Positions 28,087 to 36,716 are shown, counted from the stretch's first letter. The stretch is DNA of 64,000 nt from Aquimonas sp. (GCA_022241605.1 JAKOMQ010000015.1:17116-81115), one strand, 5' to 3'. A program made the numbers and translations. The notes: generated from the sequence alone by a model not told the origin.

Positions 28087-28922
28087 TGGCGGTCTGGGCG
28101 ATCGGCGATGTGCAGGGTTGCCTGGAGCCGCTGCAGCGGCTGCTTGAGGCAATCCGCTTCGATCCCTCGGCCGATCGCCTGTGGTTCTGCGGAGACCTGG
28201 TCAACCGCGGCGGTCAGTCGCTGGAGGTGCTGCGGCTGGTGCGCTCGCTGGACATCCACAGCACCGTGGTGCTGGGCAACCACGATCTCTCCCTGCTGGC
28301 GATCGCCGCGCGTCCGGAGAGCGAGCGCCGCCGCACCAATGCCGAGCTGCAGGCGGTGTTGTTCGCCGACGATGGCCCGGAGCTTCTGGACTGGCTGCGC
28401 ACGCGCAAGCTGGTGCACGTCGACAACCACCTCGGCTGGATGATGGTGCACGCGGGGCTGGCGCCGAAATGGACCGTGAAGATCGCGCGCGCCCGCGCCG
28501 AGGAAGTCGAGGCGCGCCTGCATGGACCGAACCACGGCAAACTGCTGCGCAGCATGTTCGGCAACCAACCGGCCACCTGGAGCCCCAAGCTCGAAGGAAT
28601 GGACCGGATGCGCGCGATCATCAATATCTTCACGCGCATGCGCTACTGCACGCCCAAGGGCACGCTGAGCTTCGAGAGCAAAGGCACGCCCGGCACCCAG
28701 AAGCCGGGGCTCTACCCCTGGTTCGAAGTGCCCGGCCACGTCCGCCGCGAGCTGCGCATCGTCTGCGGCCACTGGTCAACGCTTGGCCTGTTCCAGGGCT
28801 TTGGCGTGCACGCCATCGACACCGGCGCGGTCTGGGGAGGCAAGCTCACCGCACTGCGTCTGGACACAGAACTGCCGCAGGTGGTGCAGGTAGCCGGGCG
28901 CGTCGGCGGACGTCCTGAATGA
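28086..28922 (+). CDS. apaH: Symmetrical bis(5'-nucleosyl)-tetraphosphatase
   Basis: ApaH hydrolyses Ap4A to two ADP and can remove Np4 caps from RNA. The 278-residue product has the metallophosphatase motifs in order: AIGDVQGC, FCGDLVNRGGQS, VLGNHD and the later VHAGLAPKW. The C-terminal part includes YPWFEVPGH and GVHAIDTGAVWGGKLTALR, where the last His and Asp complete the di-metal site. It overlaps both its neighbours by one to four bases, so apaG, apaH and the next gene form one translational unit. Confidence 0.97.
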   Translation: MAVWAIGDVQGCLEPLQRLLEAIRFDPSADRLWFCGDLVNRGGQSLEVLRLVRSLDIHSTVVLGNHDLSLLAIAARPESERRRTNAELQAVLFADDGPELLDWLRTRKLVHVDNHLGWMMVHAGLAPKWTVKIARARAEEVEARLHGPNHGKLLRSMFGNQPATWSPKLEGMDRMRAIINIFTRMRYCTPKGTLSFESKGTPGTQKPGLYPWFEVPGHVRRELRIVCGHWSTLGLFQGFGVHAIDTGAVWGGKLTALRLDTELPQVVQVAGRVGGRPE

Positions 28923-29500
28923 ATCTCCGACGGGTCCTCGCCGTGCTGGGTCTCGGCTGCCCTGTGCTGGTGCCTGCACAGGCGCACGCGGAGACTCCTC
29001 CGAGCGAAGTCGAGCGCGTCGCCGAACACGGGCTGGTTGAAGGTGACGCGCACTCCGCTGAAGACCACGACCCACCAGACCATGAGGCGCTGGTCGACCC
29101 GCGCCTGCGCGCCGTGCTGGAAGCCGAAGGCCTTGAGTACACGGTCGGGCACGGCGGCGATCTGGAGGTGTTGATCCGTTTCAGCGACGATTCGCGCAGC
29201 CAGTTCGTGCGCCTGCAGTCCAGCACCCGGCGCTACCGCAATATTGAATTCCGCGATATCTACTCGACTGCTTACCAGTTCGACCTGTCGCGCGGCCTGG
29301 ATCCGGCGCTGGCGCGACGACTGCTGGAAGCCAACAACACCTACACCGTGGGCTTCTGGGCCGTGCAGGACGACAGGGTCTTCAGCATCGCCCGGATCCC
29401 CGGCCAGGCCAGCCCGGCCATGGTGCGCGAGGCGATCCGCTTCGTCGCCGCCGAGGCGGACGAGTTGGAGAGGGAGCTGCTGGGCAGCGACGACTACTGA
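28919..29500 (+). CDS. Secreted protein with YbjN-like domain, function unknown
   Basis: A 193-residue protein with a short signal peptide (VLAVLGLGCPVLVPAQAHA) and an acidic His/Asp stretch (EGDAHSAEDHDPPDHE). The alpha/beta domain after it (LEYTVGHGGDLEVLIRF, FRDIYSTAYQFDLSRGL, FSIARIPGQASPAMVREAIR) recalls the YbjN or type III chaperone fold. That assignment is by pattern only. The ATG overlaps the apaH stop (ATGA), so it is expressed with apaH. The stop codon lies at the tip of repeat copy E. No function is proposed. Confidence 0.8.
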   Translation: MNLRRVLAVLGLGCPVLVPAQAHAETPPSEVERVAEHGLVEGDAHSAEDHDPPDHEALVDPRLRAVLEAEGLEYTVGHGGDLEVLIRFSDDSRSQFVRLQSSTRRYRNIEFRDIYSTAYQFDLSRGLDPALARRLLEANNTYTVGFWAVQDDRVFSIARIPGQASPAMVREAIRFVAAEADELERELLGSDDY

Positions 29501-29537
29501 GAGGGTGTCAAAAAACCATCCGCCTACTGCGGCTGCC
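29497..29537. repeat. End fragment of the palindromic element (copy E)
   Basis: CTGAGAGGGTGTCAAAAAAC followed by CATCCGCCTACTGCGGCTGCC matches the inward-read right end of copy B. Its first TGA is the stop codon of the preceding secreted-protein gene. The element body is not recognisable beyond this point. Confidence 0.75.
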
Positions 29538-30166
29538 GGTGGCGGGACTCCGCGGGCTCACTCAAGGCGAATGTGCCGAATGCAGAAGCTATCGGCGCTT
29601 GACGGGTCTTTGGTACGGATCGGCGGTGGTCATCGTCGCCACGGCCGCACCTTGGCTGCTCCTGCCGCCTCGTTCCGCCGCCGGACAGCTCGCGATGTGT
29701 CATGCGCGGCACACCTGGTGCAGTGATTCGCACTTGAGCGGACGTATCTGCGGCGTCTTTGCGCGGCTGTCAGCGTTCCTCATCCTCGCCATAGCGCTGC
29801 GATGACTCGTCGTCGCGCCTTGCCAGCCACACAAATCCGCGCGCAGCGACTGCCTGCCAAGTACGAATCACTACCCTAGCGGCTGAGCTCAGAGCGTGTG
29901 AAAAAATCCAGACGCCGTCGCGAGGGGGTCGCTGGTCGTTCGTGGCAAGGCGCGCTGCGCGAATTCAAGGAAGTTTGGCGGGCCAAATGACCGCAGGATT
30001 CGCGCAGCGCGCTGCCGCCACGAGCGTCCAGCGGCGGCCGCAGCAGGCGGATGGTTTTTTCACATGCTCTCAGTACCCGACGACGGCCCGAACCAGGCCG
30101 GCAGCTCGCAGTCGCGGCAAGCAAGCGGGGGCGGGCAGTCGTTGAGGGCTGCCCGCCCGCGCCGGC
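29501..30166. other. Intergenic region holding two repeat copies
   Basis: About 665 bases between the apaH operon and the convergent degP. It contains end fragment E and full copy B of the palindromic element. The roughly 350 bases between them (29538-29887) have no recognisable gene; short open frames there lack ribosome-binding sites and family features. Confidence 0.6.
29888..30073. repeat. Palindromic intergenic element, full copy B
   Basis: The left end CTCAGAGCGTGTGAAAAAAT and the inward-read right end CTGAGAGCATGTGAAAAAAC are terminal inverted repeats. A perfect 15-bp pair of arms (GCGCGCTGCGCGAAT at 29950-29964 and its complement at 29998-30012) surrounds a small TTTGGC/GCCAAA hairpin. 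Outer arms CGCTGG...CGTGGC and GCCACGAGCGTCCAGCG also pair. It lies between convergent genes, 94 bp past the degP stop. Confidence 0.88.
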
Positions 30167-31591
<1,425 letters not shown>

Positions 31592-31703
31592 GGGCGTCCT
31601 GTCCTCGTGGTGACATGGGAATGGCGTGAGCGCGCCGCGGGCCGCGGGCGCGAAGTGATTCGATGCGGACTCAAGCCGCAGGATTCAAGCGAGCACACTG
31701 CAT

Positions 31704-32138
31704 TCAACGTGGAGTCTCAGGAGTGTCGGACGCCGCCAGCGTGGCTGCCGTGAACATCCTCAGCTGTGGCTGAATGGCCGGAAGACGGCCTGCCATCCAC
31801 ACCGCGAGCAACACCCCAAGCGAGGCGCCGAGAGCCGCAGCGGTGTTACCCCAGGGCTGCAATGCCGCAGCGCCACCGACCAGCCCCAGCAGGGGCATCC
31901 CGTAGCCACGCAGAGCCTGCGCCCTCAATACGTCATCAGGAAGCAGCAATTCCACCTCCAGCCCCGGCGTAAGCCCGTGCGGCAGCCGCGCCGATGGCAG
32001 CCGCAGCCGATCATCGGAGCCGGTCAGGAAAATCTGGCAGCGCCCGCCACAGCCCTGGCAATCGCTGCAACGCTGGGTGCAGCGCAGTTCAACCGCATCG
32101 GCTCGGACGCTGAGCACCTCGGCACGCCGGCTTGCCAT
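31704..32138 (-). CDS. rseC: RseC/MucC family positive regulator of sigma-E
   Basis: RseC-family proteins are inner-membrane proteins with a cytoplasmic Cys cluster that modulate sigma-E or SoxR activity. The 144-residue product has CTQRCSDCQGCGGRCQ at about 20-35 and two transmembrane helices (LRGYGMPLLGLVGGAAAL and AAALGASLGVLLAVWMAG). It starts 12 bp after rseA ends, in the conserved operon position. The exact role in this organism is unproven. Confidence 0.9.
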   Translation of the reverse strand: MASRRAEVLSVRADAVELRCTQRCSDCQGCGGRCQIFLTGSDDRLRLPSARLPHGLTPGLEVELLLPDDVLRAQALRGYGMPLLGLVGGAAALQPWGNTAAALGASLGVLLAVWMAGRLPAIQPQLRMFTAATLAASDTPETPR

Positions 32139-32149
32139 CCGCAGCGCGA

Positions 32150-32770
32150 TCAGTGCTGTCCAACAGGCTTGAGCGGCGGCGCCAGCGGGTGGCTGGGCGG
32201 CGGCAGCGGCTGCAGAGGCGAATACGGGACCAGCAGAAGGCTCCCGTCGGGCTGCAGCACCGGGATGTACCGGATCGGCACGCTGCCCGCAGCAGGCGAT
32301 GGCTCCAGGCCGGCCTGACCGGCGACAGCCTGGGCTGCGCGGCTTAGATCGGGCCGCAGATCGGCCTCGCGCAGCGGGCTGGTCACAACCTCAGCGACCA
32401 GGCTTGCAGGCTGCAGGGCAGGCTCGCGCGCGGGCTGTGGCACCACCAGCAAAGCCAACAGCGCAACCGAGGCGGCTACGGCACCGCCTCCTGCCCAGCG
32501 CAACCAGCCGTGTCCAGCCGGCGCAGTGCTTTCCGCCTCAAGTGCTGACTGCACCCGGCTGGCGAAGTCCAAGGGCAGCGGCGGTGCGGAGTGGCCACGC
32601 AGGGCGTCGCCGATCAGGTGATACCGGCTCCAGGCCTGCTTCAGCTCAGCATTGTCACCGAGCCTGCGGATCAGGAAACGGCTTTGATCCGCGGCGAGCT
32701 CACCGTCGCACAGGGCCGACAGCTGTTCGCTGATATCGGGGGAAGCGCTGGAGCGGGGTTCATTGCTCAT
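32150..32770 (-). CDS. rseA: Anti-sigma-E factor RseA/MucA
   Basis: RseA is a single-pass inner-membrane protein that holds sigma-E until regulated proteolysis frees it. The 206-residue product has the N-terminal sigma-binding region (ISEQLSALCDGELAADQSRF, LKQAWSRYHLIGDALRG), one transmembrane helix at about 92-110 (WAGGGAVAASVALLALLVV), and a periplasmic part with proline-rich segments. Its start overlaps the rpoE stop, so the two are translationally coupled. Confidence 0.93.
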   Translation of the reverse strand: MSNEPRSSASPDISEQLSALCDGELAADQSRFLIRRLGDNAELKQAWSRYHLIGDALRGHSAPPLPLDFASRVQSALEAESTAPAGHGWLRWAGGGAVAASVALLALLVVPQPAREPALQPASLVAEVVTSPLREADLRPDLSRAAQAVAGQAGLEPSPAAGSVPIRYIPVLQPDGSLLLVPYSPLQPLPPPSHPLAPPLKPVGQH

Positions 32771-33528
32771 GGACGGACTCGCTCAGTGCCCATCAGCGGG
32801 CGCAATTTCTGGTCGATGGCGTCGCGGGCGCGGAAGATCCGCGAGCGCACGGTGCCGATGGGGCAGCCCATGGTCTGGGCGATTTCCTCGTAGGAGAGGC
32901 CTTCCACTTCGCGCAGGGTGATCGCCATCCGCAGTTCCTCGGGCAGCGCCTCCACGGTTTCGGCGACCGTGCGCTCGACCTCCTGGCGGGCGAGCTCGTG
33001 CTCAGGGGTGTCGGTGTCCCGCAGCCAGGTACCACCGTCGAACTGGACAGCGTCGGAGGCATCGATATCGTCGGTCGGCGGGCGCCGGCCCTTGGCCACA
33101 AGATGGTTCTTCGCGGTGTTGACGGCGATCTTGTACAGCCAGGTGTAGAACTGGGCATCGCCGCGGAAATTGCCCAGGGCGCGATAGGCGCGGATGAAAC
33201 TCTCCTGGGCCACATCCTGGCATTCGCTCCAGTCGTTGATGTAGCGGGAGATCACGCTGACCAGCTTGTGCTGATACTTGCGCACGAGCAGATCGAACGC
33301 GCTCTTGTCGCCGGCCTGCACGCGCCGCACCAGCTCCTGATCGACTGCGTTTTCTGCCGCCCGCGGGGAGTCGGGGACGGCTGAACCTGCGGCTGCAGGC
33401 GCTACATGCTCGGGGGCGTCGATGCGGGGGGACACGGTGCTGGAAATCTCCCGCACTCGGGAAAAGGGAGCCTCGAAGCCGAGAAGAGCGGCCGGAGACG
33501 ACAGGTTCAGGGCAGAGGAGGCATTCAT
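32767..33528 (-). CDS. rpoE: RNA polymerase sigma factor RpoE/AlgU with N-terminal extension
   Basis: This is the ECF sigma factor of the envelope stress response. From about residue 62 it matches RpoE/AlgU: DQELVRRVQAGDKSAFDLLV, then KYQHKLVSVISRYINDWSEC and DVAQESFIRAYRALGNFRG in region 2. Region 4 has LPEELRMAITLREVEGLSYE and EIAQTMGCPIGTVRSRIFRA. The product has 253 residues against about 192 in E. coli, because 60 extra residues (Ala/Pro/Ser-rich, no domain) precede region 2. The ATG at 33528 has a near-ideal GGAGG, which supports the long form; an internal GTG 33 codons in is an alternative. It heads the rpoE-rseA-rseC-degP operon. Confidence 0.95.
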   Translation of the reverse strand: MNASSALNLSSPAALLGFEAPFSRVREISSTVSPRIDAPEHVAPAAAGSAVPDSPRAAENAVDQELVRRVQAGDKSAFDLLVRKYQHKLVSVISRYINDWSECQDVAQESFIRAYRALGNFRGDAQFYTWLYKIAVNTAKNHLVAKGRRPPTDDIDASDAVQFDGGTWLRDTDTPEHELARQEVERTVAETVEALPEELRMAITLREVEGLSYEEIAQTMGCPIGTVRSRIFRARDAIDQKLRPLMGTERVRP

Positions 33529-33535
33529 GACGACC

Positions 33536-33563
33536 TCCGACCCCGGGTGTAGTGTGAAAGTTC
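33536..33563 (-). promoter_or_regulatory. Possible sigma-E-type promoter overlapping the rpoE ribosome-binding site
   Basis: The minus strand has GAACTT (33563-33558) and TCGGA (33540-33536) separated by 17 bases, close to the sigma-E/AlgU pattern GAACTT-N16/17-TCTGA. The -10 coincides with the Shine-Dalgarno of rpoE, so transcripts from it would start near the ATG. Autoregulation is expected for this family, but the placement makes this only a candidate. Confidence 0.35.
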
Positions 33564-33753
33564 ACTCGGATGTGGCGACGCTTGCATCTGCCGCTGCGGC
33601 CAGCGCACCTGACGAGCAGCTCTGCTGCCCTGCTGGTGTCTGCCGTACGCTCCCGGATTGACCCGGGTGCACGCGAGTCCGGATCATAAGCCCTTCGGCC
33701 CAGGTTGCGCCGGTGCACTCGCCCGGCCGATCCGCCCCAAGCAGGAGACTCAC

Positions 33754-35796
33754 ATGTTCGACGGTTTGCGCTTCAAGCACTGGCGCCCTGAGCTTCGCGA
33801 CGAGCGCGTGGTGGTGCTGACCTTCGACCGCGCCGAGTCCAGCGTGAACACACTGGCCCACGAGGTACTGGAGGAGCTGGAGCAGCTCATCGAGCGCATC
33901 GCGATCGAAAAGCCCAAGGGCGTGGTGGTGATTTCGGGCAAGGCCTCCGGCTTCGTCGCCGGCGCCGACATCGCCGAGTTCAAGACCTACCACGAGCGTG
34001 GCACGGTCTTCGAATCGATCCGCTACGGCCAGAGTGTTTTCCAGAAGCTGGCCGAGCTGCCCTGCCCCACCGTCGCGGCCATCCACGGCTTCTGCATGGG
34101 CGGCGGCACCGAGCTGTCGCTGGCCTGCCGCTACCGCGTGGCCAGCACCGATGACAGCACCCGCATCGGCCTGCCAGAAGTCAAGCTCGGCATCTATCCC
34201 GGCTGGGGTGGCAGCGTACGTCTGCCGCCCTTGGTCGGCGCACCTGCAGCCTTCGACATGATGCTGACCGGCCGCGCCCTGTCGGCCTCGAACGCCCGCG
34301 CGATCGGCCTGGTCGACAAGACCTGCGAGCCGGCCATGCTGCTCGACACCGCACTCGGCCTGCTCAAGCGCGGCGCCAAGCGCCCGCTCAAGCAGCGCCT
34401 GATGGGCTGGGCCACCAACTGGTGGCCGGTGCGCCAGGCGCTGGCGCCGATGCTGGTCAAGCAGGTCAGCCGCAAGGCGCGCAAGGCGCACTACCCCGCG
34501 CCGTATGCGCTGATCGAAACCTGGCGCCGCAGCGGTGGCACCCCCGAAGCGCGGCTGGTGGCCGAGGCCAAGTCCGTGGCCAAGCTGGCCGGCACGCCGA
34601 CCGCGCAGAATCTGGTGCGGGTGTACTTCCTGCAGGAGCGTCTGAAGGGACTGGGCGGCAAGGATCATTCGATCAAGCATGTGCACGTGATCGGCGCGGG
34701 CGTGATGGGCGGCGACATCGCGGCCTGGAGTGCACTGCGCGGCTTCGAGACCACGCTGCAGGACCGCGCGATGGAGCAGATCCAGCCGGCGATTGCCCGC
34801 GCGCATGCCTTCTATGGCAAGAAAATCAAACGTGAGGACAAGCGCGCCGCGGCGATTGCACGCCTGAATGCCGATGTCGACGGCGCCGGCGTGGCGAAGG
34901 CGGATCTGGTCATCGAAGCGATCTTCGAGAATCTCGACGCCAAGCGAGAGCTCTACGCCGAGGTCGAAGCCAGCCTGCCGGAGAGCAGCCTGCTCACCTC
35001 CAACACCTCGTCGATCCCGCTCACCGACCTGCGTGCCGAGCTGAAGCATCCGGCCCAATTCGCCGGCCTGCACTTCTTCAACCCGGTGTCGATGATGCCG
35101 CTGGTCGAGATCGTCCGGCACGACGGCATGGACGCCGACACCGAGCGTCGCCTGGCCGCCTTCTGCCGCGCCATCGACAAGCTGCCGGTGCCGGTCGCCG
35201 GCACCCCGGGCTTCCTGGTCAACCGCATCCTGATGCCCTACCTGCTGGAGGCGATGACGCTCTACAGCGAAGGCGTGCCCGGCCCGGTGATCGACAAAGC
35301 CGCGCTGGCCTTCGGCATGCCGATGGGCCCGATCGAGCTGGCCGACACCGTCGGCCTCGACGTCGCTGCCAGCGTCGGCAAGATCATGGCCGAGTTCTTG
35401 AACCTGCCGATCCCCAGCGGCCTCGATGGCCTGCTGGCCGCGGGCAAGCGCGGACGCAAGGACGGCCAGGGCTTCTACACCTGGGAAAATGGCCGCGCCA
35501 GGAAGCCTGAGGTGCCGAAGGACTACACCGCCCCCGAAGACCTCACCGACCGGCTGGTGCTGGCCTTCGTCAACGAGGCCGTGGCCTGCCTGCACGAGGG
35601 CGTGGTCGCCGATGCCGACCTGCTCGACGCCGGCGTGATCTTCGGCACCGGCTTCGCGCCCTTCCGCGGCGGCCCGATCCAGTACGTGTGCAGCGAGGGC
35701 GCAGCCAAGCTGAAGGCCCGCCTCGAACAGCTCGCCAGCCGCCACGGCCCGCGCTTTACTCCGCGGCCGGGGTGGGATGCGCTGATCACGGGCTGA
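33754..35796 (+). CDS. fadJ: Fused enoyl-CoA hydratase / 3-hydroxyacyl-CoA dehydrogenase (FadJ/FadB-like)
   Basis: A multifunctional beta-oxidation alpha subunit. The 680-residue product has an N-terminal crotonase domain (about 1-200: GFVAGADIAEF, FCMGGGTELSLACRYRVAS, LPEVKLGIYPGWGGSVRLPP). A linker leads to the NAD-binding HVHVIGAGVMGGDIAAWSAL near residue 310, and then the 3-hydroxyacyl-CoA dehydrogenase domains (SNTSSIPLTDL, GLHFFNPVSMMPLVEIVRH, TPGFLVNRILMPYL). The start is the ATG at 33754, with AGGAG. The partner thiolase (fadA/fadI) is not adjacent. It is divergent from rpoE and ends in a strong terminator. The split between FadB and FadJ is not certain. Confidence 0.92.
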   Translation: MFDGLRFKHWRPELRDERVVVLTFDRAESSVNTLAHEVLEELEQLIERIAIEKPKGVVVISGKASGFVAGADIAEFKTYHERGTVFESIRYGQSVFQKLAELPCPTVAAIHGFCMGGGTELSLACRYRVASTDDSTRIGLPEVKLGIYPGWGGSVRLPPLVGAPAAFDMMLTGRALSASNARAIGLVDKTCEPAMLLDTALGLLKRGAKRPLKQRLMGWATNWWPVRQALAPMLVKQVSRKARKAHYPAPYALIETWRRSGGTPEARLVAEAKSVAKLAGTPTAQNLVRVYFLQERLKGLGGKDHSIKHVHVIGAGVMGGDIAAWSALRGFETTLQDRAMEQIQPAIARAHAFYGKKIKREDKRAAAIARLNADVDGAGVAKADLVIEAIFENLDAKRELYAEVEASLPESSLLTSNTSSIPLTDLRAELKHPAQFAGLHFFNPVSMMPLVEIVRHDGMDADTERRLAAFCRAIDKLPVPVAGTPGFLVNRILMPYLLEAMTLYSEGVPGPVIDKAALAFGMPMGPIELADTVGLDVAASVGKIMAEFLNLPIPSGLDGLLAAGKRGRKDGQGFYTWENGRARKPEVPKDYTAPEDLTDRLVLAFVNEAVACLHEGVVADADLLDAGVIFGTGFAPFRGGPIQYVCSEGAAKLKARLEQLASRHGPRFTPRPGWDALITG

Positions 35797-35835
35797 TATA
35801 CGCCCCGCGCAGTCCGAGCGCTGCAATCCAACGCC

Positions 35836-35865
35836 AAGAGGGCGGGCCGCGAGGCCCGCCCTCTT
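35836..35865. terminator. Strong bidirectional terminator after fadJ
   Basis: AAGAGGGCGGGCC and GGCCCGCCCTCTT form a perfect 13-bp stem around GCGA, 40 bases after the fadJ stop. A-rich and T-rich ends on each side fit an intrinsic terminator working in both directions. Confidence 0.85.
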
Positions 35866-35908
35866 GCGTTGCGCGTCCATCAGGCCAGTCTTGCCCGGGG
35901 GCGAATCC

Positions 35909-35942
35909 ACTGTGCATACCGTATCCATTACACATGCACAGT
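35909..35942 (+). promoter_or_regulatory. Palindromic operator candidate upstream of the GntR gene
   Basis: ACTGTGCAT and ATGCACAGT form perfect 9-bp inverted arms with a 16-bp spacer containing CGTATCCATTACAC. The site ends 11 bases before the GntR start codon. Long inverted repeats of this kind upstream of YtrA-subfamily regulators usually are autoregulatory operators; binding itself is inferred. Confidence 0.55.
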
Positions 35943-35952
35943 AAGTACCCGC

Positions 35953-36364
35953 GTGGAACCGCTCCTGCTCCTTTCGGCCTCGGACCCGCGGCCGATGGAC
36001 CAGCAGATCATCGATCAGATCACCGCACGGGTGATTGCGGGGGACTGGGCGCCGCCAGGCCCTGCCCTCCATCCGAGAGCTCGCGGCGAGCTGCGGCGTC
36101 AGCGTGATCACGGTCAAACGCGCTTACGAAGAGCTGGAGGCCGCCGGGGTGATCCTGACCCGTCACGGCAAGGGCTCGGTGGTGGCCGATCGGCCCGATC
36201 TCGCCCGACAACTACTGCGACAGGAGCCGGCCCGGCAGCTCGACGCTGCCGCCGACAGCGGACAGCGGCTCGGGCTTGCGCGCAGCGAGCTGCATGGCCA
36301 ACTGGAGGCCGCCCTGGATGCGCGCGGCCTGCCCCACTCCCGCCTCGAAGGAACCACCCCATGA
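35953..36364 (+). pseudogene. GntR-family (YtrA-type) regulator, frameshifted
   Basis: The first half (from the GTG at 35953) reads PMDQQIIDQITARVIAGDWAPP. The second half, in the next frame, reads QALPSIRELAASCGVSVITV, then KRAYEELEAAGVILTRHGKG. Together they are a complete GntR winged helix plus the short C-terminal helix region of the YtrA subfamily, about 137 residues if joined. The break is at 36053-36063: adding two bases (GG) after GCGCCG would restore the standard PGQALPSIREL. So either a 2-bp deletion has inactivated the gene or this is a sequencing error. These regulators normally sit in front of an ABC transporter, and a trace of one follows. Confidence 0.82.
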
Positions 36365-36402
36365 GCACTGCCTTTGCCGTCTCCGGCCTGTGCAAGCACA
36401 AC
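36361..36402 (+). pseudogene. Remnant of an ABC transporter ATPase (first ~13 codons)
   Basis: An ATG overlapping the GntR stop (ATGA) starts MSTAFAVSGLCK, the usual beginning of an ABC ATPase strand-1 region in GntR/YtrA-linked transporters. Homology stops at about 36397-36410 and no Walker A follows. The position and overlap support the reading; the fragment is too short for proof. Confidence 0.45.
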
Positions 36403-36403
36403 C

Positions 36404-36652
36404 CCCAGTCAGGGCATCGAGCAGCTGGCGGATTCGGTGAGCTTGCTGCACGGCGGCCGGCTGGCGGCCAGCCCCTACTGGACCTACCTGATTCACCTGC
36501 CGCTGGTGCTTGTTCTGCAGTTCCTGCTGCTCGAGCTGGAGCTGCCGTGGCTGCTCAAGCTGGCGCTGGCCGTCACTGCAACCTGGGCCCTGTGTCTGGC
36601 GAGCCATGCGCTTCTGGTGCAGCGCACGGCGCTGCGCCGCCACGTGGGCTGA
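36404..36652 (+). pseudogene. C-terminal remnant of a membrane acyltransferase (acyltransferase 3 / OpgC-like)
   Basis: The frame reads QGIEQLADSVSLLHGG, then the hydrophobic segments PYWTYLIHLPLVLVLQFLLL and LLKLALAVTATWALCLASHA, ending LLVQRTALRRHVG. The YWTYLIHLPLV motif followed by a last helix and LLVQ is typical of the C-terminus of acyltransferase-3 proteins, which have about ten membrane helices. Only the last two are here and no start signal exists. It directly abuts the ABC ATPase remnant, so a deletion has joined the two genes. Confidence 0.7.
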
Positions 36653-36676
36653 GAAGCGCCCTCGGGCTCTGCCCCC

Positions 36677-36716
36677 GACTACCGCAGCCGCCGCTGGGCG
36701 CCCGTGGCGGCGGCTC
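36677..36716. repeat. Core fragment of the palindromic element (copy G)
   Basis: ACTACCGCAGCCGCCGCTGG followed by GCGCCCGTGGCGGCGGCTCC parallels the inverted core of copy B (CTGCGGCCGCCGCTGGACGC, then TCGTGGCGGCAGCGCG). It lies between the acyltransferase remnant and the 3' end of the DUF3422 gene. Confidence 0.5.

Noticed and set aside
29539..29805. Short plus-strand frame with hydrophobic segments in the apaH-degP gap
   Set aside because: No ribosome-binding site and no family pattern; it starts within the end of repeat copy E. Treated as non-coding.
33562..36117. Minus-strand frame of about 850 codons opposite fadJ
   Set aside because: Compositional artefact; the plus strand has complete crotonase and 3-hydroxyacyl-CoA dehydrogenase motifs and a good ribosome-binding site.
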